A stretch of DNA of 64,000 bases from Punica granatum (lineage: Eukaryota > Streptophyta > Magnoliopsida > Myrtales > Lythraceae). Position 1 is the stretch's first letter. Every line of letters starts with the position of its first letter. Below are positions 21,452 through 31,639 of this stretch, piece by piece. Location of the stretch: NCBI RefSeq assembly GCF_007655135.1, contig NW_022204300.1:1-64000 (forward strand), read 5' to 3'. A program made the translations under genes and the position numbers. The notes under the pieces are model-generated. The model did not search any database. It worked only from the letters and a program-made list of their open reading frames with translations, and had not been told where the DNA came from.

Positions 21452-21837
21452 TGTTAGTTCCCTTATGCTTAGCATAGACAGTGCTTTAGTGCTAAGAACA
21501 AAATCAACTCTCTCATCTAATCCTCACAGTAGATCAGTAGAACTCGGTTAAGAAGAGAAAGGGAGTGCAGATAAGAGAAAAGGGAAACTGACTTAAGCTT
21601 TCATTCATACGAAAAATTTAGTTACATACACCGAAAACACCAGTTGAAACTTAAACAAAGAAGAAGGCAATAACTGCACCTAACCTGCAAAAACAGAACT
21701 CCAAAACAAATGCTAACTGATTCCTTAAAACCAGCAACTTAGGAAAACAAACAACTACTGACTTATGACCAACAAACAAACAAAAAACCGGACTAGTGCA
21801 GCAGCTCCGATGCACTTCATCTGATGCAGCTCCAACA
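21452..21837 (-). mobile_element. LTR of the truncated Copia element
   Basis: This 386-bp segment has TG...CA termini on the plus strand (TGTTAGTTCCC ... CTCCAACA) and abuts the primer-binding site, so it is the 5' LTR of a minus-strand element. Its outer end lies inside pararetrovirus copy 2 (next bases TCATGGCTATC, matching 14494 onward), which shows it inserted after the unit duplicated or into one copy only. The partner LTR is missing. Confidence 0.7.
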
Positions 21838-23948
21838 TCATGGCTATCATTTCAGCCATTTCTTGTTTCTTCTTGGCCCTCTTTGCTTCTTTTCGGGCCT
21901 GATCTTGAGTTCTCATGGCATTGATCGTGGCCATGATGTCTTCTGGGAGGACTTGTTCAGTCCTCTGAGGTGTCTGGATTGTTAACTCTCAATCTCACTG
22001 TATAAGTTTTCTTAAACGCTCAAATGCAAACAGAAATCTACGGTCTCTTGTGCATACCAGAATTCCGCACTTTCGTGTTTGTGCAGTAACTTTGAACCAA
22101 AGTACAGAAGGAGAAGGAGAGAAAGGAAGAGATGACGAACACTTAACTTTCATTCATCGAACAGAACAACAACATACAATGTTTGATACATCCCATACAA
22201 ATAAAGACATGCTAACTGCTGGTAACTGCCCTACGGCTAGTTACATTCAAATTCAAATACAACATACACTTAACTGTCTAAAGGAAAACAACTGACTTCG
22301 GATAGGTTCCTTACATACAACACAAGTGACAGTAAAGAACAGACAGACATAACATGGATCAGTAACTCATCCACACTTCCAACATGGATTGCCTGGGAAG
22401 GTGATGATTCACAGATCACGATACCAGACTGTGTGGTCTGTGCCGTAGTCTGTACTACGGATAGAGTTTTTTGGCAAACTCTCAGCCATCAAAGGTCTTG
22501 AGATCTCTTTGCCCTTGGCCTTTTGCAAGGGAGTAGGTGCGGCATTGGGGCATTTAATTGGGTCGTCGCACTGACCTGAGATGGCCGCGCCATTTGTGCC
22601 AGGGTTTGTGTTTGTGCTTGAGAGGGTTGTGTTTGTGGGGGTACGAGAGTGGTGGATATGTAAGCTCTCTCAATCACTCTTAGCCTTTCTATCTCTCTCT
22701 TTGCCGCACTCAACTCTCTCTGTAGGCGGTCACTCTCTTCTATCATCTTCTTTTCCTCACTGGTCTGTTTGTCTAAGATGTAAGTGAGCCTTTTTATAGT
22801 CTCCTCATTATCTTGGCAGGAGGAGCAAGAGAGTTCTGCCATTGCCTGTTCCCCGGGAAATCCTTGGGAAGTGGATTCCTCCTGAGATGAGTCTTGATAA
22901 TGGCGTAGGGCTGGGCAAACATAATAGTTTAGCCCAATCCTAGATCTTGCCACTGCAAAAGCTTCATGGAGAGTGTGATATCCCTTCCATTGGGCCTCTG
23001 GGAAGTCTTGGATTTGGTCAAAGACGTCCGTCCAGGTGTTGAAGACACCAGCCATCCGTCCGTTTAATACCACAAAAAATGGGTATCCTCCTTGTGTGTA
23101 GCAGCAAAGTATTCTGCTAAACAATTCACCACATGGGAAAGTTTTTTTACATCCATTGGGTTAGTGTGTAGTCCAACCCAGAAATGGTCTAACAGGCATA
23201 ATTGTTCTTTAGAGAATTTATTTCGGCCCAGATGAGCCTTTGGTCTATAAGACAGGTTTGAGGTCTGATATATGACTAGGCTTAAACCCAAATTTTGCCT
23301 TATCTAGCCTTTGTTGTGGGCGTCTGGCTTCACTGGTGAGAAGATCTGATGATTGTTGCTGGCCTGAGGGCCTCATCTGCAAAACAAAGTTGGTTATCTG
23401 TATAAGTCTTTGTATGAGACTTCTACTGCCTTGCTGTATACATGCGCAGCAGACCATGCAATATTTTTATAAGAAGATATGAAGCGAGAAAGAATATCAG
23501 CAAAACTATTTTCTTTCCCTTTTATATGTTCAACATTTACCACTCTTCCGTGGCCTATTAGGGACTTACACACGCCTGTCTCCTAGGCTTCGACTGCCCT
23601 ATGACGGCGACCAGAGTCAATTGGGTGAAATTAAAACCTTATTAAGATATGGAATGCAGGGAAAACGTGCAGAAGGAAAAAAGAATAAATATAACAAGAA
23701 TATTATATTAAATTAATTCATACCTTTAAGATAAAAGGGTGGCCGTTCCCTCCTTGGGGAACTTCCCGGAGAGCCAAATGAGAGGGGATTAAGACAAAAT
23801 GAAAAACTTCTTTGTTGATCTGGAATGATTACAAAAGATGGAATGGATACAAGATGGAAGGGAGAGGAGAGGATGCTTGGAAGGCTATGGGTATGGTGTT
23901 TGAGAGCACACTCCGCTCATTCTGCCTATTCCTGTCCTTAAGAGTTCC
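21838..23948 (-). pseudogene. Endogenous pararetrovirus copy 2 (RNase H tail, viroplasmin-like frame, upstream part), broken
   Basis: It corresponds to 14494-16322. The viroplasmin-like frame is split among three registers (about 23457-23245, 23291-23064 and 23124-22489) by small indels, and is interrupted by a 405-bp solo LTR (21980-22384). The RNase H tail lies at about 23454-23580, with HIKGKEN and DILSRF. Its 3' part is missing beyond 21838, where the Copia LTR abuts. It is a dead copy, more damaged than copy 1. Confidence 0.7.
21980..22384. mobile_element. Solo LTR with perfect 5-bp target duplication
   Basis: The termini are TGTTAACTC ... TTCCAACA. It is flanked by TGGAT at 21975-21979 and TGGAT at 22385-22389. 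Pararetrovirus copy 1 shows the near-identical empty site (GTCTGGATAGCCTGGG near 14625-14640). Size, TG...CA ends and the 5-bp duplication identify an LTR left by recombination. The inner CTTTCATTCAT word is shared with the LTR at 21452-21837, so both are probably minus-strand Copia, but they are different families. Confidence 0.85.
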
Positions 23949-24033
23949 CTCTTATCAAAAGAAGTTAGATTGTCCCCATGGACACGACTTTCAACGTGTA
24001 AAGTTATCTTCTGAAAACTAAACGACGCACTTG

Positions 24034-24789
24034 CAAAAAGGAAGTCCATAAAAAAGAGGCATAAAAGCATTGGCATGTTTTGTCGAAATATAAAAGATGA
24101 TTGAAATACTTTAATTCAAGGAGAAAAGTAAAAAATAAAATAAAATGGAAAGCGTAATAAAATGAATCTTGGAGTTTTGATCCAGGGTCTTGACTGTGAC
24201 GGACAGTGCATCTAATTGCAAAAAGTAAAGATCGTTCATAATAATTTTTTGAGACGTTAAATTGCAATAAGCGATGAATAAATAATTAAATTTTATTTTT
24301 AAATACGTAAAAATTCATTTATCATGAAAAGGAAAGAAAATTGATTAATGAAATATCTTTTTTTAATTGTATTTACACATAACTTTTGGTTTTATATTTT
24401 TTTGGTAAAAACATAGATGTCTTTATATTATTGGCCAAGATTAATTCCATTCGGATATCCATTTAACCTTGATATCTAACCTTGATTTCAGAGATACAAG
24501 TTTTTATTTGAATTTGAAGTGTTCAAATAAGTCATCCATAAAAAAAAGGGAAGAAAAATGGGTGAATAAAATTTCTTTAATTAAAACGGAAAAAGAACCT
24601 GGAAAATGGAAAATGGAAAAGGAAATTTGAAAACAAATGAAAAAACTGAAAAGGAAAGCGAAAATTTAAAAATATGAAAACAGTGAAGATCATTCACCCA
24701 AAAAAAAAAAGAGTGACGATCAAAGGAAAGATTCAAACACAACACCAGGTCAGGTACAAGACTCCATAGAGGGTAGCTTAAATAATGGA
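24034..24789. repeat. Repeat X, copy 3 (left-truncated)
   Basis: It begins at AAGTCCATAAAAAAGAGGC, equivalent to about 16770 in copy 1, so roughly the first 380 bp are missing. It then follows copies 1 and 2 to the boundary with Y (AGTATCTTCC). The junction with pararetrovirus copy 2 at 23949-24033 marks a deletion relative to the first unit. Confidence 0.7.
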
Positions 24790-26575
24790 TACATCTCTTG
24801 TAGCTTAAGTATCTTCCGAGATTTTTATGTAAAATGTCAATGGTTTTTGATAAAACTAATGGAAAGACCAAAATTAAAAGGGTGGGGAAAAAAAGGGATT
24901 TGTAATGTTAGGGAAAAAATTCTGTGGAACCAACACAGAAAGCAAAAATACAAACATAATCTAGATCTAGATTTTATGGTACATTAATTAATAATGATTC
25001 AATCTGGCAAAAAATTCTAATTATCCCAATGGCTTTGATCACGATTAGGAAAATTTTCCAATTAGTTTCACAATAAGGCTGCCTCTGATCACCGAGACAA
25101 AATAGAATATCCAATCGGGATTGGATGAGATTGATTTTCTATCAATTTTAAAGTCCAATTTTGCGTTTGGAGTAATAAAAAAAATCTAGAATTGGGCTAT
25201 GAGGTTGAAATGACGATTCTATCCCACTTTTTTAATATTTTAATTATTTCTAATTTCTCAAAAATAAAATAGCTGGAAAATTTATTTATAGAAAAAAGTT
25301 TAGGGAACAAATTGAGAGGTGTTGTGATGCCCTATCTATCCGCAAAGGGAGAGAGAGAGAATAGGAAGATCATAGGCAGTGGTGGCCCGACAGCGAACAC
25401 CACCTTCCGATGGAGGCCGCCCGCGCTATATGAGGCCGCCGACTTAGGGCACCACCGCTCTCTCCAACTCTCCCAGTAAGTTTCTCCTTGTAAGTGGTAG
25501 AAATGGTAAATTATATTATAGTGGCAGGACATTGTTGCCATTTCGTCCAAATTAATATCCTAATCCGGTTATAATTAACCCACCTCCTGTCATTTATTCT
25601 GTCAAGTTCTCCCAGATATCCTATTCTAATCATAAGTAACACAGAATAAGATTTGTTTATTTTTTTTAATAAAAAACACAGAATAAGAATCTGCAAAATT
25701 CTATCTTGCATTATTCCGGTTAACCAAATGCATCATAAGTCTCAGAAATTCGATATTTCACGTTCAGGGGGTTAATTTCCATGGTCCGATTTAATGATTT
25801 TCGTATTCAAGAAATGGGCTGGGCTTCAGTCCATGTACAGATCCCAAATCAAGTTGCTCTTGCCATGATCAATCTTATTTTCCACTTGTTTACTCGATCA
25901 CACGAATTCATACAATTTCGGTCCTTGGTACATGATCAGAATATATGAACTCGAACGGCGTATATATGACCAAATTTACTAACCCGGGAAGGGATCATCT
26001 GCGTGTCCAAAAATGATGATTAGGGGTTGAGGTGATCCCTTCACGGGGCACTTGTCGGCCGAATTTCTGGTACTACGCACTTTTCTTCTATATTATGGCC
26101 ATGCTGATGATTTGTTTGTCAGTGAAAGCCGTAACTACATATGGATGACCGCTTTTATACTTATCAAAGCCAAGAGTCATTTTAGAATGCTCAGGTTGAG
26201 ATACGAAGATCTCGCAATTAATCGGGGGCTGACTCTTTCTATATGGTTCAACCACAGGACTTCATAAAGCACACAATAAGTCGTATTTCAATCGTGGTAG
26301 AACTCTCCAAAAAATAAACATACCTAGTCAAACCAGACATCAAGAATTCATGTATATATATATAATAGAGAGAGAGAGAGAGTACACATTTCTAATTCAT
26401 TATCAAATCCATTTCTGGGTCAGTCATTTTGTTTAGGTACTCTCGTCGTGCCATCCATTAACGAGTTAGAGAGATTCGGGAGGCCGACAAGAGAACCATG
26501 AGTTTGTTTCTTCTTCTTTTTTCGTGAGTTTTTTTAATTAAACTGATCATATATATTGTATATATTTCTTAATTC
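24790..26575. repeat. Repeat Y, copy 2
   Basis: It is the full-length counterpart of 17556-19355, with the same start (AGTATCTTCCGAG) and the same late landmarks (CAAGAATTC near 26343, TGATCATATATATTGTATAT near 26545). A GA microsatellite at 26368-26380 is private to this copy. Confidence 0.75.
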
Positions 26576-26939
26576 AAACGTTTATAGCATTGCTTTTTTT
26601 GGGTAATTAACGTTTATAGCATTGTTATTATGCTATATAGTAGGCATTTGTACGTTGATAATGCATTAATAAAATACCACGTACGTCCTCTGCTTTGAGA
26701 ATAGGATAATCACCCTCCTAATTTAGCTAAAATAGTCGCTTAAATAGGGTCATGTGGAAAATTTTGATATGGAACTAAAATAAATATTAATTTTTTGAAA
26801 AATCAAAACAATATATAGCTGAAAATTAAAAAACTGTAAAACTGAAACAGAAGTTCACATGAAAAATAAAACGTCCAAGAGGGAGGGACAATGGTGGCCT
26901 CCGAGTCAGCAAAAAGGATCCTTTTTGCCCTTATGGTGT
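26576..26939. other. Unit-2-specific spacer between Y copy 2 and X copy 4
   Basis: It has no counterpart in the first unit. It contains a short direct repeat (AACGTTTATAGCATTG, twice, about 26577-26625). No gene was seen. It is either an insertion or the part lost from unit 1. Confidence 0.4.
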
Positions 26940-28198
26940 CATCTTTAACATAACATGTCATATCGCACTTATCACGTCAATAACATTCACACAATTAAGA
27001 TGCATTCCTCGAAGCCGGGTTGGAGACTTACTTTTGCTCCTTTGGAAAAGTAATGAAAGGATTGTCAAAACTTTTGAAAAAGATATGAATGAAAAATAGT
27101 GAAAAGTTTGTAGGAAGTTTCAATAACAAAATATCAGGACATGTGGCTCTATAATATGCACGCGAAGCCGTTTTCATGTTTTAGTTCATTTGTGTTTACT
27201 CATTCCTATGTCCTTTATATAAGCATGAAATTTATAATAAAAAAACTAATTCAGTATTTTTAATATAAAGGCATTTTTTAAACAAGTACATGGATGATTA
27301 AATACAGTAAGTCCATAAAAAAGAGGAATAAAAACATTGGCATCTTTTGTAGAAATATAAAAGATGATTGAAATACTTTAATTCAAGAAGAAAATTTAAA
27401 AAATGAAAAGCGTAATAAAAAGAATATTTCCAGGGTCATGGTTGTGGCAGACAATGCATCTAATTGCAGAAAGCAAAGATTGTTCGTAATCATTTCTTTG
27501 GTGGAATTATTTTTTAAACGTTAAGATTGCAATCAGTGATGAATAAAAATTTGAATTTTACTTTGTATGTAAAAAGCCATTTATCAGGAAAAGAAAAGAA
27601 AGATTGAGTAATGAAATATCTTTCTTTAAATTGTATTTACAATAAACTTTTTGTTTTATATTTTTTTGGTAAAAACACAGATGTCATTATCCTATTGGCC
27701 AATACTAATTCCATTCGAGCGTCCAAGAAGCAAATTTCAGAAAGCAAGTTGTTTAATGAATTATTTAAACGTAAGATTGCAATTGGGGTGAATAAATATG
27801 ATTTTATTTAAAACGGAAAAAGCCATGGAAAAGAAAGAAAATTGAAATGAAAAACTTTTTGTATTATAAACTTATATATTTGGTAAAAACACAGATGTCA
27901 TTATCCTATTGGCCAATACTAATTCCATTCGAGCGTCCATGTAACCTACTTTCAGAGATGCAAGTTTTTATTTGAATTTCAACTGCTCGAATAAGTCATT
28001 CATAAAAAAAAAAGGAAGAAATATGGGGTGGATAAATATCTTAATTAAAACGGAAAAAGAACCTGGAAAATGGAAAAGGAAAATTCGAAACAAATGAAAA
28101 AACTGAAATGGAAAAGCGAAAATTAAAAACATATGAAAACTATGAAGATGATTCACCCCCAAAGAAAACAGAGTGAAGATCAAAGGAAAGATCGTCAA
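26940..28198. repeat. Repeat X, copy 4 with internal duplication
   Basis: It matches copy 1 from ATCTTTAACATAACA onward, including the left part missing in copy 3. Around 27668-27943 a segment is duplicated: the words GGTAAAAACACAGATGTC through ATTCGAGCGTCCA occur identically twice, about 219 bp apart. The right end loses similarity near 28180. Confidence 0.7.
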
Positions 28199-28660
28199 TG
28201 AATGCATCTTATATGTGACTGCCCTGCTGTAATAGGCGCTATATGATGGGTGTGTTCAAATAAACCACATATAAGGGCATAAAACGATCCCTGTTCGTGA
28301 CATTGTTAATCGAGCCCTGGGAAGTCGATAGGAGTCTCTCCCACGCACAACCGAGCGCCTCTAACGAAATTTATTCGATAATACCCTCGACAAAATTCAA
28401 TCTATTCACTCTCACGCTATATCCAATTGATTCCCCTCACACCATTCAACGGAGCCATTCAACCAGGTCACTGGAGTCCCTCCTACAATAATGGTAACTA
28501 TCAGAAGAATCCCCCTTTGATGCTAACACTGACTATCACCCTGATAGGAAAGAAGATGAGCTGCTCTTTAGGAACGACTATTCACTGTTGCTGGATTCGT
28601 CCTCACTGTGTCGGTCGCTGCGTTGTTGAGAAATGATTGCAATTCACTAGGATATACATA
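28199..28660. repeat. Repeat Z, copy 2
   Basis: The core at 28290-28640 is related to 20750-21110 and closes the second tandem unit. Divergence is visibly greater than between the X copies. No reading frame is conserved between the two Z copies. Confidence 0.55.
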
Positions 28661-30075
28661 AAGGTCATGTGCAATATACATACAGGGATGGCGGCAGTAA
28701 GGAGGGAGGAGGGGCAACTGCCCCCCTTGCCATTCCAAGCTCCAATACATGTGTATATAAGATTATAACTTACGAAAATTTTACACCATAAAAAATTGAG
28801 AATTGCACCCCTCAAATACATTATGATCTGATTTTGTCTCCAAAGTTCTTACAAAAATTGTGAACTTGCCCCTACCAAAAATGGAATTTATGTTTATGAT
28901 ATTTTGAAATTACAAAGGCTAGTAACAAATCATCTTTTTTTTTAATAATAAAATCAACCTCCTCCAAAAATCTATAAGGCATAAAACTTAAATTTATTAA
29001 GATAGAAGAATTCACCAAAAAAAGAAGATTGAGAATATTTTGGCAATTTGAATATAGTCTTCTTATTATTTGTAAAGATTTGGAAATTAAATCTACATGA
29101 TATTGAGAATAATATATCAATTTTTACTTGCGATACACCAATTATAGTTTTTTTGGCTCAGTAATTAATGATTGTCCATTAATATACCAAAAAACGAGTA
29201 CAAGGTAAAATGTTCAAAAAAAATATTATTAAGATAGAAAAAAATACAGCAAATCCAACATATCACTGCAAGAAAAAAAAGAAATGTGACAAGAGCAAAT
29301 CGATGAGAACAAATAAAATTGTAGAAAATCTTCCAAGCGCTGTACGTCTAATCCCAATGTTTTGAAATTAAACTTTACATGGACTCAGTCAATGCTGGGA
29401 AGTGCAGCCAAGTGCAACCCACATAAAACTGCTACTGTGTGAAAATAAAGGAGCAAAGCCAAGAGGGGTCTTGAACCGATACTTAGCATAGAAACCATTC
29501 ACATATCACAATATCTATATCTAATCAATCAACTAGTCTAAAAAAGTCAAATCAAAATAGCTAGACATCATTGATCGGTTCAAATCGGCGACTATCATTT
29601 AGAAAATCAAACCAAATAAATCAACCTACATTAATCGGTTCAAACCAGCAACTATATTGGGTAGTGGAGACCCTATCAATATCAACAGAAAAAGGTGGAG
29701 CCAAAAAAGGTCAATATCTGCCGACAAATAGTCAGATAAATCATAACAGAGTTGTAATCCTTGAAATGGAGGGCTATCACAGGGTGGAGGCGGATTACCA
29801 CAGAAAAGAACCGCAATCGGAGGGAAGGAAAAGAGCTGATCGGACATAAAGAGGATTTAGGAGGCCATCTCCTTTGTGACATGATCACCACTTGTCATGC
29901 GGCTGTGTAGCACCGACGTCGGAGCCACTACAATACCACCATTGAAGCTAGGCACCATCTTAATTCCTAAGACTAAGTTACTAGAGTGGGATCAAGCGCT
30001 ATCCCCGACAGAGAGGGGAAACCACCACTACACGCCCATCGGAGACTGAGAAGAGGAGGAGGAAAGACTACTATG
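28661..30075. other. Degraded repeat DNA, no gene recognised
   Basis: Near 28680 the sequence CAGGGATGGCGGCAG, followed by GGAGGGGCAACTGCCCCCCT, resembles one end of a hAT-type element, but no matching far end was found. AT-rich DNA follows to about 29460. At 29565-29660 a motif (GATCGGTTCAAA...) recurs twice about 60 bp apart. The remainder contains short frames without family resemblance. Confidence 0.3.
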
Positions 30076-30856
30076 ACTAGTGATGTACTGGTCCGTTTAC
30101 CCTATATTTTTAGTGATGCTTGAACCCTACTTGTAAATGACCAGACCCTACCATGTTGAGATCTCATGGGTTCTAGGTACTCGTTTGGACCCTGTAATTT
30201 TTTTCTTGCCATCTTAAAAATAATAATTAAAGAAAAATCTAACATCAATTGTTACATTAAAATGGTCACATAATCAAGCATAAGCCATATACAAATTACA
30301 AAATTAGGCAGAATCAAAGGTAAGAAGCAGCAGTGATTCAAGTTGGTTATAGCTCATGGAAGTGCAGCAGCAGACGGCAGTGGCTCGTGGAAGCTATGAC
30401 TTAAGGTGGTTATAGCTGGATCTGACGCAATAAGAAGAGCAGCGGGAGCAAAGCAGTTAATCGTGGCTAGTCTCAATCAACGAGAGAAGGCCACGATGAA
30501 GTGGTTGAGATCGATGGCAGAGGAAAACAATGGGGAAGAGGATGATGATGGTGCAACACATGAGGGCTAAAAGAGGCGAAGAGAGATGGCCTAGGGGTTT
30601 CACTTTTTCATTTTAATCAATTTAGTAACTTTATTATCTTCATATTGCATTGATTTATTATCATAAAAATAGCACATAAAATAGAAAAATAAAAAGGTTC
30701 TGGGCACTGGTTCTAATTATGATTATGGGTACTTGTAAGTAAAACCAGAACTGGAATCGGTAATTACCGGTTCCTGAAATTGTTATTGTGAACTTACCCA
30801 TTAGGGTAGGTTCCTACCAGTTCCAGGTCTACCAAATACCATGCACACCCCTAACT
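30076..30856. mobile_element. Probable degraded hAT-like non-autonomous element
   Basis: The right end reads ...ATGCACACCCCTAA, the reverse complement of TTAGGGGTGTGCAT, a familiar terminus of plant hAT-type elements. The left end (TAGTGATGTACTGGTCCG) is a decayed match. Both subterminal regions are rich in the GAACC/GGTTC and ACCC words typical of such elements. The interior holds GC-richer scraps at 30340-30600. No target duplication was confirmed. Confidence 0.4.
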
Positions 30857-31273
30857 ACGACCTCCGGGCTGTCGTCAACACCAACTCCATAGTGGCCGCG
30901 GGTCTTCCGACCCAAACCTAAGAAGACGCCGTGTTCCCAAACCTTGTGGCCACCCTTGTTGAATTTTGCCCAAATCCGATCCTATAAGGCATCAATCTTA
31001 CCGGATTTGAGGTCTCTATGAGCTAGCCTTGCCGGGAAAGTACCATCTTGGTTCGATTCGGTTGTATTATACTTGATCGAGCAAGGTCTTGGTCGGTTTG
31101 GGTAGGAGGAGAGCAACACAACAGTACAATAGAGAGGAAGAGGTAGTGCAGAGCAGCAACATAACGTCGGAGCCAAGGCTTGGCATGGTACAGTGGTTTG
31201 TCACCTTCGCCAGAACATCGGTGGGTCAGGCAGAGGACAATAGTGTCGGACATCCATCAGTCTGAGGGCAAGT
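30857..31273. other. GC-richer intergenic DNA, unrecognised
   Basis: The stretch has exon-like composition but only short frames on each strand. I recognise no protein. It lies between two transposon-like segments and may be carried sequence. Confidence 0.25.
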
Positions 31274-31639
31274 AGGGGTGGCAATTCGTATCGTATCGTG
31301 TCTAAACAGGTTCGTGTCATCGAAGTCATAACCCGTACACAACATGATTATTAAACGGGTCAGGTTTGTACACGACACAATTATATCCGTGTCAACCCGT
31401 ACACGACACGTTTAAACTCGTTTATCGAAACGTGTCATAATAGATACACGTATAGACGATACGATTATAACGGTTATCCGGACACGATAACCTGTTTATC
31501 TAATTAATCCGGTTACCCGGACACGTTAATCGACCTATTTATCCGATCAACCCGTTTACCCGGACACGTTAACACGACATGTTTATCCATTCAACCCGAT
31601 TACCCAGACACATTAACACGACCTGCTTAAAGTTTTCCA

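Noticed and set aside
28680..28760. Complete hAT element starting CAGGGATGGCGG
   Set aside because: One end only; no complementary far end or duplication was found, so no element is claimed.
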